Assembly: GCA_013180625.2 (NCBI GenBank)
Contig: SNVD02013686.1
Coordinates: 682,001-746,000, forward strand
From: Boswellia sacra
Taxonomy: Eukaryota > Streptophyta > Magnoliopsida > Sapindales > Burseraceae
Direction of reading: 5' to 3'
Length of the DNA: 64,000 nt
Made by a program: the position numbers and the translations under genes. Shown one piece after another: positions 45,336 through 58,900 of the stretch (the stretch's first letter is position 1; each line of letters begins with the position of its first letter). Below the pieces are notes generated by a model. That model saw nothing but the letters and a program-made list of their open reading frames with translations, did no database searches and had not been told where the DNA came from.

Positions 45336-47473
45336 ATCAATGCACTCAGTTACTGTAGCATGATCTGTTTATACGTATTCACAATTATTATGTGGATGAT
45401 TATTTTTATAAAAAAAAAATTCAATAATATCTATAATAACCTTTTGTTTTTTGTAATCTTTTACAATGTTTATATATGCCTTTACAACCGCCTGATTGTT
45501 GGAGTAGTCTTGAATTTGGTCATCTATATTGTGAAACTATTTTAGTTGGAAAGTACATTATAATATCAAAACTTAGAAACTCGAAACCAACATATGTGCG
45601 TATAAATAGAACTTTTTATCCACAAAAGTTAGAATTAATTAAAATTAAAATAATTAATCTAATTATTCTGAAACTGTTAATAATTAATATCATTGATTCG
45701 ATACCACAACATGCTCTCTTTGCGTAATCATGATCCATTTAGAATAGTAGGAATAATATCCTCAAAGGCCAAACGGAAGTCTGAAGTTCAATGCTTTAAA
45801 GAAATAACTTAGTAATCATTAGTCAATGACAGCGAAGAATATACACTTTCATACTTCAACGAAATCAATAAACAATCTCCTCTTTTATCTTCGTCAAGTC
45901 TAATAAACTAAAATTTCGATGAATTATATGAGAAAATATTACAAATAACATTGAATTAAGGTGTACTATCATATAGAATCCTAATATTTTGTGTAATATT
46001 ATTTATAACTCCATCGTTAACTAATTTTAGTTAAATTTAACATCCAAAAGGTAAAAAAGTAAATTAAGTTATTTGTTTAAGTAGTAACATATTCATTTTT
46101 TAAATAAAATATTCTTATAAAACTTTAGTTAAAAAATAAATAATAAAATACATAAAATAAATATATCAACTATCAACTATATTTGAAGACATACTACTTT
46201 TTTATGAGCAAGGTTGATTGGTAATTTATATTAATTTTGAAATTAATTAAAATCATTTTGTTTTAGGGTTTTGGACTTTTTGGGGGGTTATTATATTTAT
46301 ATTTTGTTTATTTTAATTATAAGAAAGGTTCTTTAGTTTTTAGTTTTATTTTAGTTAGTTTAATTAATTTCACATTTAATATTTTAGCATTAAAATATTA
46401 TATTATAATCCAGTTATTTTATTTTATTATTTTAAATCATCCTCTTTTGTTTATATTTAACTTCATTATTTTTAATTCGACTTTTATTATTTATCCTTTT
46501 TATAGAGTTTTATAATTTTTTAATATAGAAAGTTTATATTTGTTGCCTTTTAGTATGAGGCTGTCGGTGAAAATTAATAACTCATTAATTTAAACGCTAA
46601 GTCAATTATAAAATATTTAAATAATGGATAATAGTATGGTTGAAGGGTATAACAGTTATTATATTTATTTTTGATGTGTCAAGAGAGTAGTTTAGCAGAA
46701 TTTGGTCTTAACAGGGTTATGATTAATATTATATAAAACGTGAGGATTATGTCTAATATTAGACCTCACTTTAAGGTTATTTATAATATTTTTCCTGAAT
46801 ATTTTTGTATTCTTTTTTGTCATAACCTTAAATGTAAGGTAGAAAACAAGGTTAAAAAATTATTAATTCCATTTTTTACATTTTCAAAAGTTATAAAAGA
46901 CATTCTTATTAACAAATTTCTTTAAAGAGTACATATTACACATTCATACAATAAGCCCTATACAACTTGATGTGTCAAATACTATTGGAAAAAATTTTAA
47001 AAAAATAAATTCTAGAAAATATAATGAATAATATAATTTTTTGTGGAAATTTGTAAGCTCAAAGTTCCCACAAAAATGATGACGAATGTAAGTTTAGGTC
47101 TACCTTCTTGCAATTGTCTAAAATTGTTTTTTTTGGTTTCCTCAAAACAAAAGAAACCGGTTATTGATAAATATTCCATTAGCAAATTGCTAGCATGGTA
47201 ATTTAATTTGATGCTTTAAGTTAGTACTAGAATAAGACAATCAAATTGAGAATAAATTGAAATGAGCTAAAATGAGCCGAAGATGTGAACTTACATGAAC
47301 TTAGCTCCTCTAATCTTACCATTGAAGATGGTATTTATAGAGAAAGCAATGATTTGGACCGTAATTAATAGTGTGAGTGGCATATGACTCCAATTAGACC
47401 CTGTTAAAGTTGGTAATTGCCAACTAACTAAGATTTAGTAGGGTGTAGTGGGTTATAAATAAGCTTCTCTACG
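45336..47473. other. AT-rich intergenic sequence
   Basis: I see no gene, RNA or clear transposon here. ORFs of 60-80 codons are low-complexity. Confidence 0.5.
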
Positions 47474-48545
47474 AGTAGGGATAGCAAAATCCGGCTTCGG
47501 GTGCAAGTTTTGTATTTTCGTATCCGGACAAGACTGTTATTTACTGTCCCCGTCCTCGGTTTTTTCCCCGAATGTTGTGTGTGCGGTCCGAGTGCAAGTA
47601 TCCCCGGATTTGTGACTTTACCTCCCATACCCTCAAATTACCCGCATTGAATACCTGGACTTCACCCGTATTTCCCTGGATTTTGGCTATTTCATGGCTT
47701 GCTGTTTCAAATCAAACTACTTGCTGAGTTTTATGGTTTTACACGGTGCATACAATGCACTTTTACAACCTGTTTTTTGCTTCAATTTATATGCATGCAT
47801 GCTTGCCTTGCTGCCTAACATTCTAAAATACAAAATTAACTAGCAAATTAATTATATACAAAACCAAATTAGACATCATTATGAACTGCTTCAATCATTT
47901 CAATTGAAAACAACAAATGCATAACATCAAAGCAGTAATTTATTAAGTAAATAAACATAACCATAACCATTTAAACCCAATTCCAATGAGTCAAAATGGT
48001 TACCCAAAACGGAATTTATCAAGCAAAAGAACCCAGAGAGGGCTGGCGGTTATGACTAATGATGATTAAAGAAAGCAAGCGAGGAGGCTGCGATGGCGCA
48101 ACCACAAGTAGGAGATGTCAGAGGCTGCTACGATGAGGTCAAAAGAGAAAGGTTTGTGGTTGTAATTCTGTGAGCAAAGGGCTGTGTCAAATTGAAGAGA
48201 GCCGGGGTGAGGAGAGTGTGAGCAGCTAGCTAGTGACTTGAGGATGACGGCGCATGAGGCAACGCAGTGAGCTTCAAAGAATCAAATTTGCAATGCGAAA
48301 TGGGATTTAGAGATTTCAAATTCTGTAACTCTGCTATCTTTTATTTATTCTTTTCAATTATTCATAAAATGTTAATATTTTTAATGTTTTGAATATATAA
48401 ATCATATGTCCGATACGGGTGCAGGGTGGGGAAGATATATACCGCTCTCGAACCACACCCGGATTTCAAACAGCCCATACACACCCGCCCTTGCACACAA
48501 TCCCTGCATTTCCGGTAAAAATTTTACTCACGCATTCCAAGTAAA
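47474..48545. mobile_element. possible non-autonomous hAT-like element or fragment
   Basis: The left edge (TAGGGATAGCAAAATCCGG, then CTTCGGGTGC) resembles the CAGGGATGGCAAA-type ends of plant hAT elements, with CGGGT-rich subterminal sequence. CGGGTG and ACCCG phrases recur near the right side (48415-48500). The right end (near GGTAAAAATTTTACTC, about 48515-48531) is too degraded to pair well, and no 8-bp target duplication was found. The middle has no transposase. Confidence 0.3.
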
Positions 48546-49192
48546 ATTCGAGTACCTAAATCAACTTTGCAAGGATCATGCTCGTGATCTCACTTTCCCA
48601 GATTTTAGAGATTGTGGTTTGTAAACCATATTATGGTATACCATGTAAGGGCATACATCTTGGCGTCTGATGCTTTGACTAAATCCTGTTATGAACTTTG
48701 GCGTCATATGGACCGAATTCCATTTGGGTTAGATCCTTGCTGCGTTGGATTCCTTAACTAGGTTGGAAGTTTCTTGGGCTCATCAGGCCTCTTTAATCAA
48801 AATCTCGTTTGCATATTTGATCCCTATCTTTTGGGCTTGAAAATCTATATCCCACAAGAATAATAATAACTCATTAAATTAGACTGTATCATGTTAGGTT
48901 GTATGAAAATAGTTTTAATAATTTTTTGTATCTATGAAATTATTCTTCGTGAAATCATTTCACTAATAGAGTTACTAAAATGGCTTGATAACACCTATTA
49001 ATAGATTTTCCGTTCATTAACAAATGGCTTAATGGGATACATTTATATGCGTTTTTCTTTTAATAATGATTTTGAAAAATTTTAAAAACAAATTGATGAT
49101 TTTTAAAATTCGTTTTCGAGTATCATTAATGCAAAATCCAACCACAAATTGCAAGTTCTCGATTCTCAAACTCATGCATGAGCAGCATAACA
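48546..49192. other. intergenic sequence upstream of the ATP synthase gene
   Basis: No gene is seen. Further TGGGCT motifs occur at about 48775 and 48830, the first about 740 bp before the start codon. Confidence 0.45.
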
Positions 49193-49453
49193 AGCCCAGC
49201 ATGGCCCAACCCTAAGCTGAAAATCAAGTGGGTTAACTTAGAAACAGATCCAATGGGCCTAATAAAAAGTTTTGAAGCATTCCAATATTGAGAGTAAAGT
49301 GAGGGACCTGACAACCGTCGATTTCAAACACCGAAAACAAATCCAACGACATGCATCGAAAAGCAAACGAACACCTAAGAAGCAGGGAATCACTAACACA
49401 GTCTCAGATTGAATCGTCAAAAACCAAAAACGAAGAACTCAAACAAACCCTAA
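49193..49453 (+). promoter_or_regulatory. promoter with site II elements and a telo box
   Basis: TGGGC(C/T) site II motifs occur in reverse at 49193-49198 and 49203-49208 and forward at 49254-49259. A telo box AAACCCTAA lies at 49445-49453, about 65 bases before the start codon. Site II elements are known from promoters of plant nuclear genes for mitochondrial respiratory subunits, and telo boxes from growth-linked genes. No clear TATA box is seen. This fits coordinate expression with other respiratory-chain genes. Confidence 0.65.
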
Positions 49454-49516
49454 CACCACACCAACAGTAGACCTTGAAGAAGAAGAAGAAGGAAGAGTGA
49501 GAGCTGAGGTCCGATC

Positions 49517-52500
49517 ATGGCATTCTCTTCACGCCTCTTATCCAAATCCAAACAGGTAACCTTCCTCCCTATTCCAGATCGGCTTCAGGATATCCTTATC
49601 CTTGTTTAACTACTCCGTAAACTTCACTTCCTTAATCCTCATTTTCGATTTCATTTTATCTAATTCAAGTATCTTCGCCTTTGTGCCATCGGATCTGAAA
49701 TGCAGGTTTTTTTTAATAATTTTGAAATTATTGTTTTACTGAAACTACAAATCTAAAATGCTGTTGTTCTTGTAAAAATATTAAAAAAATAATTTTTAAT
49801 TTTTTCCTTTGAAGATTTTTCAGAAATGATTTATTTTTTTCAAAATTTTTTTAATTCCAATTTTATGAGGATTTGATATTTTTATTCAATTATCATTATT
49901 TTGCGTGAAATAAATTCTTCCTTTGTTTTGAAATTGAAATATTTCAAATTTCACTAACATTTATATATATATATATTTCTAATGTTACAGTTGTGTGGGA
50001 ACCAAGTGATACTGCAACAGCAGCATGCTATTACTGCTCGTTTCTATGCCAAGGAAGCGGCGCCTCAAGCTCTTAAGGGAGATGGTAAGCAAATGGATAT
50101 TTCTCTCATGGTTTTTTTTTTTTATATGTGTCAGTGTCACATAGTTTGCAATCTGAAACCAATGTTAAGTATATTAGCATTAAATGGAATGTATAAACAA
50201 ACTTACCGATAGACAGGTTTTTGAAGCTAGTGTTACGGCATGCAACGAAAAAGAGCCTTTTTTTCTTTTAATAAATGGGTTTTTCAAATTTTTGATTCCA
50301 TTCAATTGTGTGTTTTTGACACAGTTCTGGGTGTATCATTACTGTGTAGAGTTTATTGTGAGTAGGAACTGAAATTAAGTTGAATGGATGTTTGTGTTTT
50401 CAAGTGTGATCTTGACTTCTGATAGATGTGTTTTGGTATTTGATGAATTGTTTGTATTATTTTGTCATTTACTGAGAAGTTACTTTCATTTGTGCTGAAA
50501 AGAGATGTTGAAGAACATCTTTTTGGATGTTAAGAAGAAATTTGAGACAGCCATTGGGATACTTCGGAAGGAGAAGATCACCATTGATCCAGATAATCCA
50601 GCTGCTGTTTCTCATTATGCCAAGGTCATGAAGACAGTCAGAGAGAAGTAAGTTATTTCTTTTCTTTTGGCATTCATTTTAAGTCCACATTGCTCTTTTT
50701 TTTTTTTTTTTAAGTGCATGCAGGTACACTGCAGAGAGATGATTTGAGAAGTTATATCTTTTATCTCTTTGCTTGTGTCCTTAATTTTTTATGAAATTGT
50801 TTCTTATTTACTTGAGTGAGCTTGTATATTGTTTCTATGTCATGCTTACCATTCATCTAAATTTTACTTAATAAGATAAGCATCAAGAGATATTGTTCAT
50901 GATGCAAAGTTATGCTTATATTGGATTTGATTAATTTTAAGGGAACCTTTTCTATTATGTATTTTATATTTGAGAAACTGTATGGCTCTGGTGCCTGCTA
51001 CTGTATCTCTGTCAAATAATTACATATGGGGTGAATGTTGAATTGAGGACAGACCATGTATGTTCTGTTATGTTTCATCTATGTCACCCTCATTTTTCTA
51101 CTTTAGTTAATGATGAATTTGCCTATTATTTTCTGGCCTCTGCAGGGCAGACTTTTTCTCAGAATCCCAAAGGATTCAGTACACCATTCAAACCCGAACA
51201 GAAGGAATTCCAGATGCTCGGACATATCTGTTGACGTTAAAGGAAATAAGGATCAGGTATAGTTTCTTCTTTTTCTTCTTCTGGCTGGTTGGCTTCCCTG
51301 TTTCAGCTATGACTAGTGTTGAAATTGAAGCTTTGTGCTCATACGTGTCTTTATTGTTACCATCCTTTATTACTTGTACAATGTTGACCATGATCATTTA
51401 ATTCCTTTGCATGCTTGCCTGCAAAGATTCCTTTTCTGTCAGTTATTTTTCGATTATTCTTCTTGAAGCAATATTAGGTTTAGTTACATGGGATTCTGCT
51501 TTAGATGAATCATCAATGAGCTGATTACTTGTGCATTTATCATCAATTCTGAGTAGTTCTTAATTGAAATTTTAAGCCATTCATGTATAAATATATTTTG
51601 TGTTTTTCTTTCTTTGGTTCAGGAGAGGCCTCACTGATGAGCTTGGTGCAGAGGCTATGATGATGGATGCCTTGGAGAAAGTTGAAAATGAAATTAAAAA
51701 GCCTCTTATGAGGAATGATAAGAAAGGAATGGCTCTTCTCATGGCCGAGTTTGATAAGATTAATAAGAAGTAAGAATGATTCAAACAACTCTTATTTTGT
51801 TTTTTTTTTTTTTTTTTTTTTGATGTGGGTGTATAATAATGACTAGGTTGCTGGGACCACCGAGCTTGGTTTTTCTGCCATGTAAAAATCTTCCACATAG
51901 TGAAATCCAAGTATTTAAGTCTGAGGCTTTGTTGGGTTGAGTTTAACGAGAAGATGATTCGCAAATAAAGCTCAATAAGCTTTAGCTTGTTTTTGCCGCT
52001 ATACTGGTGACTCTCACCAAACGTATATACATTGGTTAGATAAGTCTATTTGATGAGGAGTTTAGTGAATTGGGATCATTAGGACTAGTCAGTGTAGTAT
52101 GCTTGAACTCTTATTACTGACTGAAAGAAAGTGGTAATGATTTAAACTTTTCCTTGGGAGCTGCATTTTATGTGATGGAGAATTGAAGTTACCAGTGGGT
52201 TAAAAATCTTAAGTTGTTAGACTTAACAGCTTATAATTGTTGTCAATGTAAAACTATGATTCATGTTCAGCGTGTTTACCCAAAATATATAGTAAAGCTG
52301 TGATGCATGTTTAGTATGTTTACCCAAAATATGTAGTAAAAGCTATGATTCATGATAAGCATGTTAATCGGTACATTAATCTTGAGTCATTCAGCAGATC
52401 GAAATACTTAATGCAATGAAATATGTTCATCTGACTCTTAACATTTTTTTGGTCCAAGGTTTTTCAGATGTGTTCCAGTTTCTTCTGTATATTGGTTGCT

Positions 52501-53299
52501 GTGTGTGCCGCTTTACACTGATATACTGCACAACTAGGTGGTTCAAGTAGAAGATGGACCAATATGATGATAGATTTGAAGAATGAAATGCTAAATTTAG
52601 TTGCTTTGCAAGCATTTTCTTGTTGGGTAAATGGCAAAAGAGATTCATTTGGGCAAACCAAAAAATAAATGTAACATGGCTTTTGTCCCAGTAATATCAC
52701 AATTACCCTTTTTTATTGAGAGTTGTAGTTCATTGTGCCAAGGTTAGTTGATCATGCCTAGATTACTGTGGTAATACTTAGCTGTCTGTCAATAGGATTC
52801 TGATGCATAAGAATTTTTCATTCATAAGAAACTATATGGTACATCCTGGAAGTTGCTCTTTTCTTTTCTTTTTTTTTTATTTAATCATCCTATAATTTTA
52901 ATAGTTTATTTGAATTCTAGATATATAAATCTGTATGTGTCATCATGCTTTTCCGTTTGTTGCTTTAAACTTGCTTGAAGCTGAGGTTGAAGCCAAGATG
53001 TAAAATGTATGTTTGACAAATTCTTTATCTGATCAGGCTTGGAATTCGCAAGGAGGACCTACCAAAATATGAGGAACAATTGGAACAAAAAATTGCCAAA
53101 GCACAGTTGGAGGAGCTGAAGAAAGATGCTCTCGAGGCCATGGAAACACAAAAGAAGCGGTATGTTATTTTTGAATTCCCATGCACCTTTACTTTTTAGG
53201 CACCATAGTCAGGTGAAGGGTAGAATCAGTTTATGTCTTAGATATATAAGTTTGCAGAGCCTAGGGGTAATCTGTGGAAATTTGAGGGTATTTTGGGTT

Positions 53300-53345
<46 letters not shown>

Positions 53346-53660
53346 AAAGAAAGAGAAAGGGACATTATCAAAGGGTAGACCTCGCGTGGCACTCAGATGC
53401 TATGGAAAATGACAAATGGGTGAGTGATGAAAGGCAGCATGCCGTTTGTTGACTATGACAATTTTCCTATTCGGATAGACAATTATATATCTTTTCGCTG
53501 TTAATTAATGGTTTCTTGTTATCAATTATATTTTCTAAGAGATTAAATCAATTTAATTTGTCGAGTTGTAGCTGATAATAGTGTCTTTGATTTCAGGGAG
53601 GAATTCAAGGATGAGGAAATGGTGGATGTGAAGTCTTTGGACATTCGAAACTTCCTCTGA
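49517..53660 (+). CDS. MGP1: mitochondrial ATP synthase 24 kDa subunit (MGP1-like)
   Basis: Seven coding exons with GT-AG introns join into a 240-aa protein: 49517-49555, 49991-50084, 50503-50647, 51146-51256, 51623-51769, 53037-53159 and 53597-53660. All phases agree and the length equals the Arabidopsis protein. The protein is the plant-specific 24 kDa (FAd) subunit of the mitochondrial F1Fo-ATP synthase. In Arabidopsis its loss disrupts male gametophyte development. The first ~35 residues are Arg/Ser/Ala-rich without acids (MAFSSRLLSKSKQ, then ARFYAKEA), as in a matrix-targeting presequence. Recognisable blocks are EMLKNIFLDVKKKFETAIGI, SESQRIQYTIQTRTEGIPDA, GLTDELGAEAMM and DVKSLDIRNFL. 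The C-terminal half is strongly charged and probably helical or coiled coil. The gene converges on the acetyltransferase gene to its right. Intron 6 holds a long (GA)n repeat. Confidence 0.95.
53304..53342 (+). repeat. (GA)n microsatellite in intron 6
   Basis: An uninterrupted AG/GA run of about 19 dinucleotides, followed by a purine-rich stretch to about 53360, lies inside the sixth intron of the ATP synthase gene. It is probably length-variable. Confidence 0.95.
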
Positions 53661-54106
53661 TTCTGATTCGACATTGGCTTTTTATTTCTTGATTTGGGGT
53701 TGAGCTATTGTTGCAACATAACGGATCCATCAACGTAGAACATGGGAATACCTGTATTGCTTTGCTTAATAAGTGACAAATGCTAGAAACTGCAAATCTT
53801 TTGCTGTTTGTGCCATGGAAATACAATCAGCACATTACTTCTGTTTTTATCAGGCAGTTCAGTGTATCTAATGCTCTTTTTGTATTGATCTTTATTATAG
53901 GCTGTGCCTTTTCTCTCAACATCTTGTGAACCAAACCTAACAGGGTCTTGTTGCTCCACGAATGTTTGCTTTCTTCCTTTTTGAGTTTCAAATAAATGGG
54001 TTGCTTCATTGTAAAGATTTTTGTTGATATTTCAATAATCAATGTCCCTACGTGGTATCGAAAAAGTCTAAAGCCATGAATTACGTACTCCAATGCTAGT
54101 GGGTTT
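53661..54106 (+). other. 3' UTR and downstream region of the ATP synthase gene
   Basis: Non-coding sequence after the TGA at 53658. AATAAA-like signals occur near 53766 (TTAATAAG, weak) and 53990 (AAATAAATGG). No poly(A) site can be fixed from sequence alone. Confidence 0.4.
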
Positions 54107-54826
54107 GGGTACGTTTGGGAGGTGGGATTGGACTGGACTGAGATTGGGATTGGGATTGGGATTGGACTGGATTGGACTATGTAATACTGTCTTATGTTTG
54201 GTATCATATGGGATTGGACTAAATAATATTGTCTAATATTTGGTGTAATATAGGACTGAATTATTAACATAGATAATAATTTTTAAGAAAATAATTTTAA
54301 AAAATAAACTAACTTAATTTTTTTTTTTAAATTGAACTTGAATAAAAACTAAATATTAAATATTTGTTGATATTTCTATATAAATAATAATAAAATTATA
54401 TTTTATATTAAAATTAATTTTTATATAAATATAATAATTTATTAATAATTAGTATTTAAATATTATTAGATGATATTTATTTTTATATTATTAATTTAAT
54501 AGTTATTTTTATATTAATATCATACTATTATTTTATTATTTTTTTAGTAAACAATCAAAATTGATTTTATTAAATATTTAAATATAATTAAAAATTATTG
54601 TTATATTATATTTATTATTTTATTTAGTTTTAATTTTAATTAAAAATTAAAAAAAAATTGTCCCAATTTGGGACTATAAGTCCCGCACTATAAGGTGGGA
54701 CTAATAGTCCCACCAATTTGGCTTTGGTGGGTAGAGAGGTGGGACTGACTTGGATTATCAGTCCAGTCTCACTTCTGCACTAAACATGGGATTGGACTAA
54801 GTGTTAAGCCCTTTCCAAACGCGCCC
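54107..54826. mobile_element. MITE-like TIR element with GGGATTGGACT subterminal repeats
   Basis: The ends GGGTACGTTTGGGA and, in reverse, GGGCGCGTTTGGAAA form short terminal inverted repeats, flanked by TTT on both sides (54104-54106 and 54827-54829). Subterminal GGGATTGGACT-type repeats occur at both ends and the core is extremely AT-rich. Terminal GGGC-GTTTGG and 3-bp target duplications fit the PIF/Harbinger group, although TTT is not the usual TWA. There is no transposase. Confidence 0.6.
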
Positions 54827-55917
54827 TTTAAGGTTCTTTTCAAGTTAAAAACCCCTGTTGAAAGTGAAAATTGTACTGTTGTAGAATTGTGACATGCATT
54901 GCATGACTATTTGCTGGGGAAGGATCTGAAAGCAGAAAGTCAATAGATTAGAACACCATGTTTAAGTCACCAATTTTTTTTTTCTTCCAAATCATTAACT
55001 GTCGTACTTGAATATTCTGAATAATCTTTTCAGAAAGAGAAGAGGAAAAGAAATAAAATTTTTACCAGAAGTCGAAAAATAATGGGAGATGTGCGAAAAT
55101 AAATAACCAAGTTTTAGGGGTTTGTTTGAAAAAATAATCAAGATTGATTTTTTTTTTTTTTTTGTGAAGCGTTAAAACCATCTGTTAATTCGTAACATAT
55201 TAACATATTTAATCCATTAATTCATAATGCATTAACGTATTCGATTTGGATGTGTTTAACCAATTAACCTGTGACATATTAATGAATAGACGTGCTTAAA
55301 TATTATCTTTAAGGGTATTTTTGTCACTATAAAACTTGACTATGCAATCAAATAAAGCATTAAACTTGTTATTTTTTAAAACATCCCCTAAAATTTGGTT
55401 ATTTTTCTTAATTTCTTAAAAATATTTAAATACTTTTCCTTATTCCTCATCTTTCACCGTTGCACGGTTCAAATGCAGCGAAGCCTCCTAGCTCGTTTCC
55501 TTCAGTTCTCAGGCTTGCTTAACTCCAGCGTTAATTTTTGTTTCTTAAGAGCAGGAAAGCAGCTTTGTTCATGTCACAGGTTTTTGCATCTAAGTGGAGT
55601 TTGCCAACTAAAGGATTCTGCTGTTATATCTTACAATGGAAAACGATGAAGATGATTGTAGAAGTTCCAATAAGACAACACATTTCTCTGTAATCCAAAT
55701 GTAGCTGCAAGCATGTTATTTACATTTCTCAAAGAAAATAAACAAAACACAGCCAAAAATCGTGGGCATTTCAGCCAAACTTCTCTCAAAACTGCATATA
55801 TTAATATGGTAAGTTGAGTAGTGACAATAATAGTAACCAACTAATTCCCATCTAGAAGAATACATTTACTCTTAGCCAATTCTAATAGGAATTACTTCTT
55901 TTAATGTCTTTGTAAAT
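54827..55917. other. intergenic region between convergent genes
   Basis: No gene is recognised. The part just left of 55918 (minus-strand stop) is the 3' UTR of the acetyltransferase gene. A forward 84-codon ORF at 55395-55649 has no domain and is probably chance. Confidence 0.45.
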
Positions 55918-58900
55918 TTAAGATTTATGCTTTTTAGTCAGTTTAGAGCCCTGTTCACCTTTATTTCGCTTTTTCCCACTTTTGCTACTCTCTTTCTGCT
56001 TTGGAGGCTTGTCAACTTTAGTTTTGCTCGATTTCACACTAATGACACCGCCAGAGACTACCTTTCCACCACCATTTTGCAAAGCCTTCTCAAAATCAGC
56101 ATCTTGGTCAACTATAGCATACTGTTGAAGGAACTCTGGATTCAACATACCCTCCATCTTGGTTTTCATCCCCTCCTAAAGACAAGTGTCGACTTAGTAA
56201 ACATGATTTGGCAGTTCCAGTGGAAAGGCAGAGGGAGCTAATAGAAGTGAGGAAATAAGAAAGTTAAAAGAGAAATCCAAGGTTAAGGAGCACACCTCAA
56301 CTTTCCTTGCTGCATCATTGAGATCGTCATCCACAGAGATACTAAGAGGTTTCAAGTCTCTCTGAAAGCCAAGTCATGGTAGGAGTTCAATTATTACAAT
56401 AGTTACATTATTGTTATAGATGAGAAAAAATAGAAGAATGCATCTAATATAAGAAAAAACAAAATGCAAGAATATGGGGGAATTCATCCTTGCTAATGAC
56501 ACAACTAAGGCACAATTTTTCCCTGATTCAGATCACATTTGTTTGAAGTACTAATCAGATATATACAATTAGGACAGTCGGTGATTGTCATTAAATCCGT
56601 TAAGAAGGCCACAAGCAGGGTATAAACCCCTAACTCCTGTGACCTCATACCAGGTTATGCTTTATCAATTCATCTAACAGAAGAAAGTACAATGTACAAT
56701 AGCCTTACCGATGACTAACAATAGAGTGTTGGTGCGTTTGTAATAGATTAATCATTCCACTTTATGGCAAGAGTAACAAAGTGAAACCAACTTACTTCTT
56801 TCAGTCGAGGTAGAGCTGATTCAGTCTCCTTGGATGAAATACTATCCAAGTATTTGTGAAACTTCTTCATAACCTTCCTTAACAGGGTAAATATTTGTTG
56901 CCTTTCTAACTTCATTTGTGCCTGTGGCACAAGAGTCAAATTTACCATGACAATATCAAACCTTTTGACAAGAATAAATTGAAATCAAAACAACCAGCCA
57001 AACAAAATTTATAGGGGAATAATACATTGGGTGCTTAAGAAGAAAACACTGCATGTAAGTAGTTGTGTGTATGCGTAAGATTATTTGAAAGCAAGACAAG
57101 AAGCAAACCTCAGTGTAAGAGATATCTCGCCCCCGCAAACCCATGCAAAGCAGTACAGAAGCCTGAACATATGACAATGTAACAGGAAGCTTCTCTTGGA
57201 AATAGAGGTGCGCCAAAGTTGTAGGAATATCCAAAATCTGGAAAAAGAAAAGATTAAAAAAAAAGGGAAAAAAAAGAACCACAAATATAAAGACAACAAT
57301 ATTCAGCGGCAACCTCACTCATAAATGTTGATGGTATAGGCCTTCTAACTAAAATGAAAATTTTATCTCTTTAATGGCATTAGACAATGTAAAGCACATT
57401 TTGCAAGACCTTGAATATGTACTTGCACTACCTCATTTCATTTTAACAACACAAGTTCAGAAAACACAGAAAATAACACCATTTTTACAATTAAATAGCC
57501 TCAAGTCCAAGAAGTAATGATATCATATGACTCAAACCGTGCAACTTCCAAAAATCATCAGGAAAGCCATATTCTAAGTTTGAGAACCTCAAGGTACTCT
57601 TCCACTAAAATGGTTTTCAACAAGAATTCAGAGCAGATGCCATATTCACTAATCATGTATCAATATGAGATGTGCGTTGATTTATCAATAAACTGATAAC
57701 ACTACAAGGATTTGCTATTGTATTCATCATTTCAGAGATCTTACATGAGAATACTCAATCAGACCATCTGTATAAGCCCTCAGCCGCTCCATGGCTAATG
57801 GTGATAAAATATCGGTAGGAGACTTCAAACATTTATCTGAGGTGGACTCTGTAGACTCTTGCTCCGCAAAGTTGATCTTAGGGTCCAAAACACTGAAAGA
57901 TGAAGAGTAGCATGAGCAAAATTCACAATAAATACTTGACTCAAAGAGAATAAAATATCAGACTGACCTCATAGCAAGCTTATAGTCCATTGCCCGAAAC
58001 TTATCATTCGTGAGTTGTATAGCAAACAGTTTCCTGAATTCTAGGGATATCCACAAAACATTAAGCTAGGAACTTAGGATATCAATCAAAGACAGTGTCA
58101 ATGTTTAACATGAACTCACCTCGGTAATATGGACCAAAGAAGCCCCATTCATCTGATTCATCAACTTCAAGATCCTCACTATCCAATGGTTTCAAGATCA
58201 TACAAGTATGCTCACCCGTCACAACATTCTTTCCAATTAAAGACACAAGTCAAAAAAGTCAAATTAACAACTTATCTTCAAGCAGATTAACATTGTGTCA
58301 AGAAACAAAAGAAAAACAGAAAAAAGCGGGGCAAAAATAGAGGCAACTTAACTGGATCTGGGGCAATGTAGAATGGAGCAAATTTATGTTTCTTCCAAAA
58401 GCGGAGAAGATCCAAGGTAAGCCCAAAGGAGACACCAAGGTAATGCAGTTTCTCAGGCAGCCGTTCACGAAGATGAACTAGCAAAGGGGGAAGATCTGTC
58501 CTCGGTTTTATATTTTCTTCAAGTAATGAAACCTGCAAGCATAATGTTTACTTTTTCAGAAAGCATTCAGATATCCCGTAAACATGTAATTCCAATTTAC
58601 TACACTATACCAAAAACACATCAAAAATACCACGACAGCCAAAACCAACTAGACTTTTTGAAGTATTAATTTGTTTCTTTTTAAAATTTGAACAAGAGAT
58701 CGTGTACCAGGTTCATATAATTTTTAAATGCAAGCTATGCTATTTATCACAGTACTTACTAAGAAATTGATTAATTATACAGCATATGAAGTCAAAGACA
58801 CTAGTGAATCACACAAAATTAGATAAAAATAAATGTAGAATCTTTTTGTTGAAATCAAATATGTTAACAAGAGTTTGAATAGAAAAGTGTCAAATATGGA

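Noticed and set aside
45201..45545. 114-codon forward ORF rich in Phe/Ile/Tyr, resembling a membrane protein
   Set aside because: It arises from an AT-rich degenerate array. The apparent hydrophobicity is a composition effect.
53827..54270. Minus-strand ORF with IPNIRQYY and PIPIPIPI repeats
   Set aside because: It is a translation of the subterminal repeats of the TIR element at 54107-54826.
55395..55649. 84-codon forward ORF in the convergent intergenic region
   Set aside because: No domain, no splice or promoter support, and it lies next to the acetyltransferase 3' end.
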